This document shows, in pieces, positions 23,528 to 23,678 of a stretch of DNA of 23,678 nucleotides. Below the pieces are notes generated by a model that worked only from the letters and a program-made list of their open reading frames with translations, was not told the DNA's origin and searched no databases. Origin of the DNA: Pseudomonadota bacterium (lineage in GTDB: Bacteria; Pseudomonadota; Alphaproteobacteria; Rhizobiales; Xanthobacteraceae); NCBI GenBank assembly GCA_023451825.1, contig JAEXYA010000062.1, forward strand, positions 1-23,678, written 5' to 3'. The number at the start of each line of letters is the position of its first letter. Position 1 is the first letter of the stretch. Position numbers and translations under genes: made by a program.

Positions 23528-23556
23528 TTGACAACATTCCTAAAGGATAATATACC
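23528..23556 (+). promoter_or_regulatory. Sigma-70 promoter reading out of the window
   Basis: TTGACA (23528-23533, perfect) and TATACC (23551-23556) are separated by 17 bp. The spacer contains TCCT-AA-AGGA (23538-23547), half-sites related to the AAGGA/TCCTT operator of prlF, so PrlF might also act here. A start near 23563 would begin the structured GC-rich stretch that follows. Confidence 0.6.
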
Positions 23557-23580
23557 CCTCCCCGTCCTGTTCACGAGGGG
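23555..23580 (+). terminator. Weak hairpin after yhaV
   Basis: CCCCTC (23555-23560) and GAGGGG (23575-23580) can form a 6-bp stem with a 14-base loop, 43 bp after the yhaV stop. It could terminate the toxin operon or be the first stem of the RNA from the promoter at 23528. No T-run follows. Confidence 0.3.
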
Positions 23581-23678
23581 CGCTTCTCGAGGGCGTCTTG
23601 AGTGGTGGAGCAGGATACGGAGCCCGCGGCCTTGCCTCGCAAGCAGGACTCGGGAGGCCGGGGGCCACCGTCTCTCCC
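23563..23678 (+). ncRNA. Possible structured RNA or leader, cut by window edge
   Basis: Downstream of a good promoter no open frame with a family likeness is seen, but nested complementary segments are: GGTGG (23604-23608) with CCACC (23665-23669), CCC (23623-23625) with GGG (23662-23664), and GGCCT (23628-23632) with AGGCC (23655-23659). A competing small hairpin CTTGC/GCAAG (23631-23643) also exists. The nested order gives one long rod-like stem. It does not match tRNA, tmRNA, RNase P, SRP RNA or cobalamin-riboswitch motifs that I know. It could be a small RNA, a 5' leader of a gene beyond the edge, or a dispersed repeat. Confidence 0.3.

Noticed and set aside
1..23678. CRISPR arrays, tRNA genes, rRNA genes, insertion sequences, integrases, prophage genes
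   Set aside because: No regularly spaced repeats, no T-arm or anticodon patterns, and no transposase, integrase or phage structural proteins were found on either strand.

Overview
The window is GC-rich, densely coded DNA with no tRNA, rRNA, insertion sequence or CRISPR array. It looks like the chromosome of an alphaproteobacterium, most probably of the Bradyrhizobium/Rhodopseudomonas/Afipia group (Nitrobacteraceae). The signs are a UvrB with an N-terminal extension of about 210 residues, a FixK2/FNR-type box before hemN, an ECF sigma/RskA pair beside a DUF4394 gene, and palindromic intergenic repeats. The genus is an inference; no marker gene is present.

Left part (1-9.9 kb). A two-gene minus-strand operon encodes DUF1800 and a Tat-exported DUF1501 protein, overlapping by 4 bp. 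Then come a small cysteine-rich CWC protein, a periplasmic soluble lytic transglycosylase, and hemN (anaerobic coproporphyrinogen III dehydrogenase) with a FixK/FNR-like site. Convergent to hemN is a diguanylate cyclase whose sensory half is an exact-spacing 160-residue duplication. Two glutathione S-transferases of different subfamilies follow, the second very close to YfcG.

Middle (10-13.5 kb). A secreted DUF4394 protein is divergent from an ECF sigma factor translationally coupled to its RskA-type anti-sigma factor. The intergenic region holds two opposed promoters with the same GTGCATCC-N16-CGGTAG architecture, so the sigma factor probably drives both itself and the DUF4394 gene. Next is a RES-Xre (ParST/MbcTA-like) toxin-antitoxin operon with a near-consensus promoter nested in inverted repeats.

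Right part (13.5-23.7 kb). A TonB-dependent siderophore receptor is divergent from uvrB. Behind uvrB lie a DUF1902-HicA toxin-antitoxin pair and a frameshifted HigA-like antidote gene, ended by a REP-like inverted pair. A soluble GAF-histidine kinase-receiver hybrid and a small secreted protein of unknown function follow, then a PrlF-YhaV toxin-antitoxin operon. The PrlF promoter has an AAGGA-N4-TCCTT palindrome between -35 and -10. A second sigma-70 promoter with related half-sites lies just after yhaV and reads out of the window into a strongly foldable GC-rich stretch.

The most informative points are the paired ECF promoters, the cluster of three intact toxin-antitoxin modules plus one broken antidote within about 11 kb, and the repeated operator-like motif bracketing prlF-yhaV. 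I did not find convincing evidence for an entirely new multi-gene system. The sigma/RskA/DUF4394 trio and the RNA-like element at the right edge are the least characterised parts.
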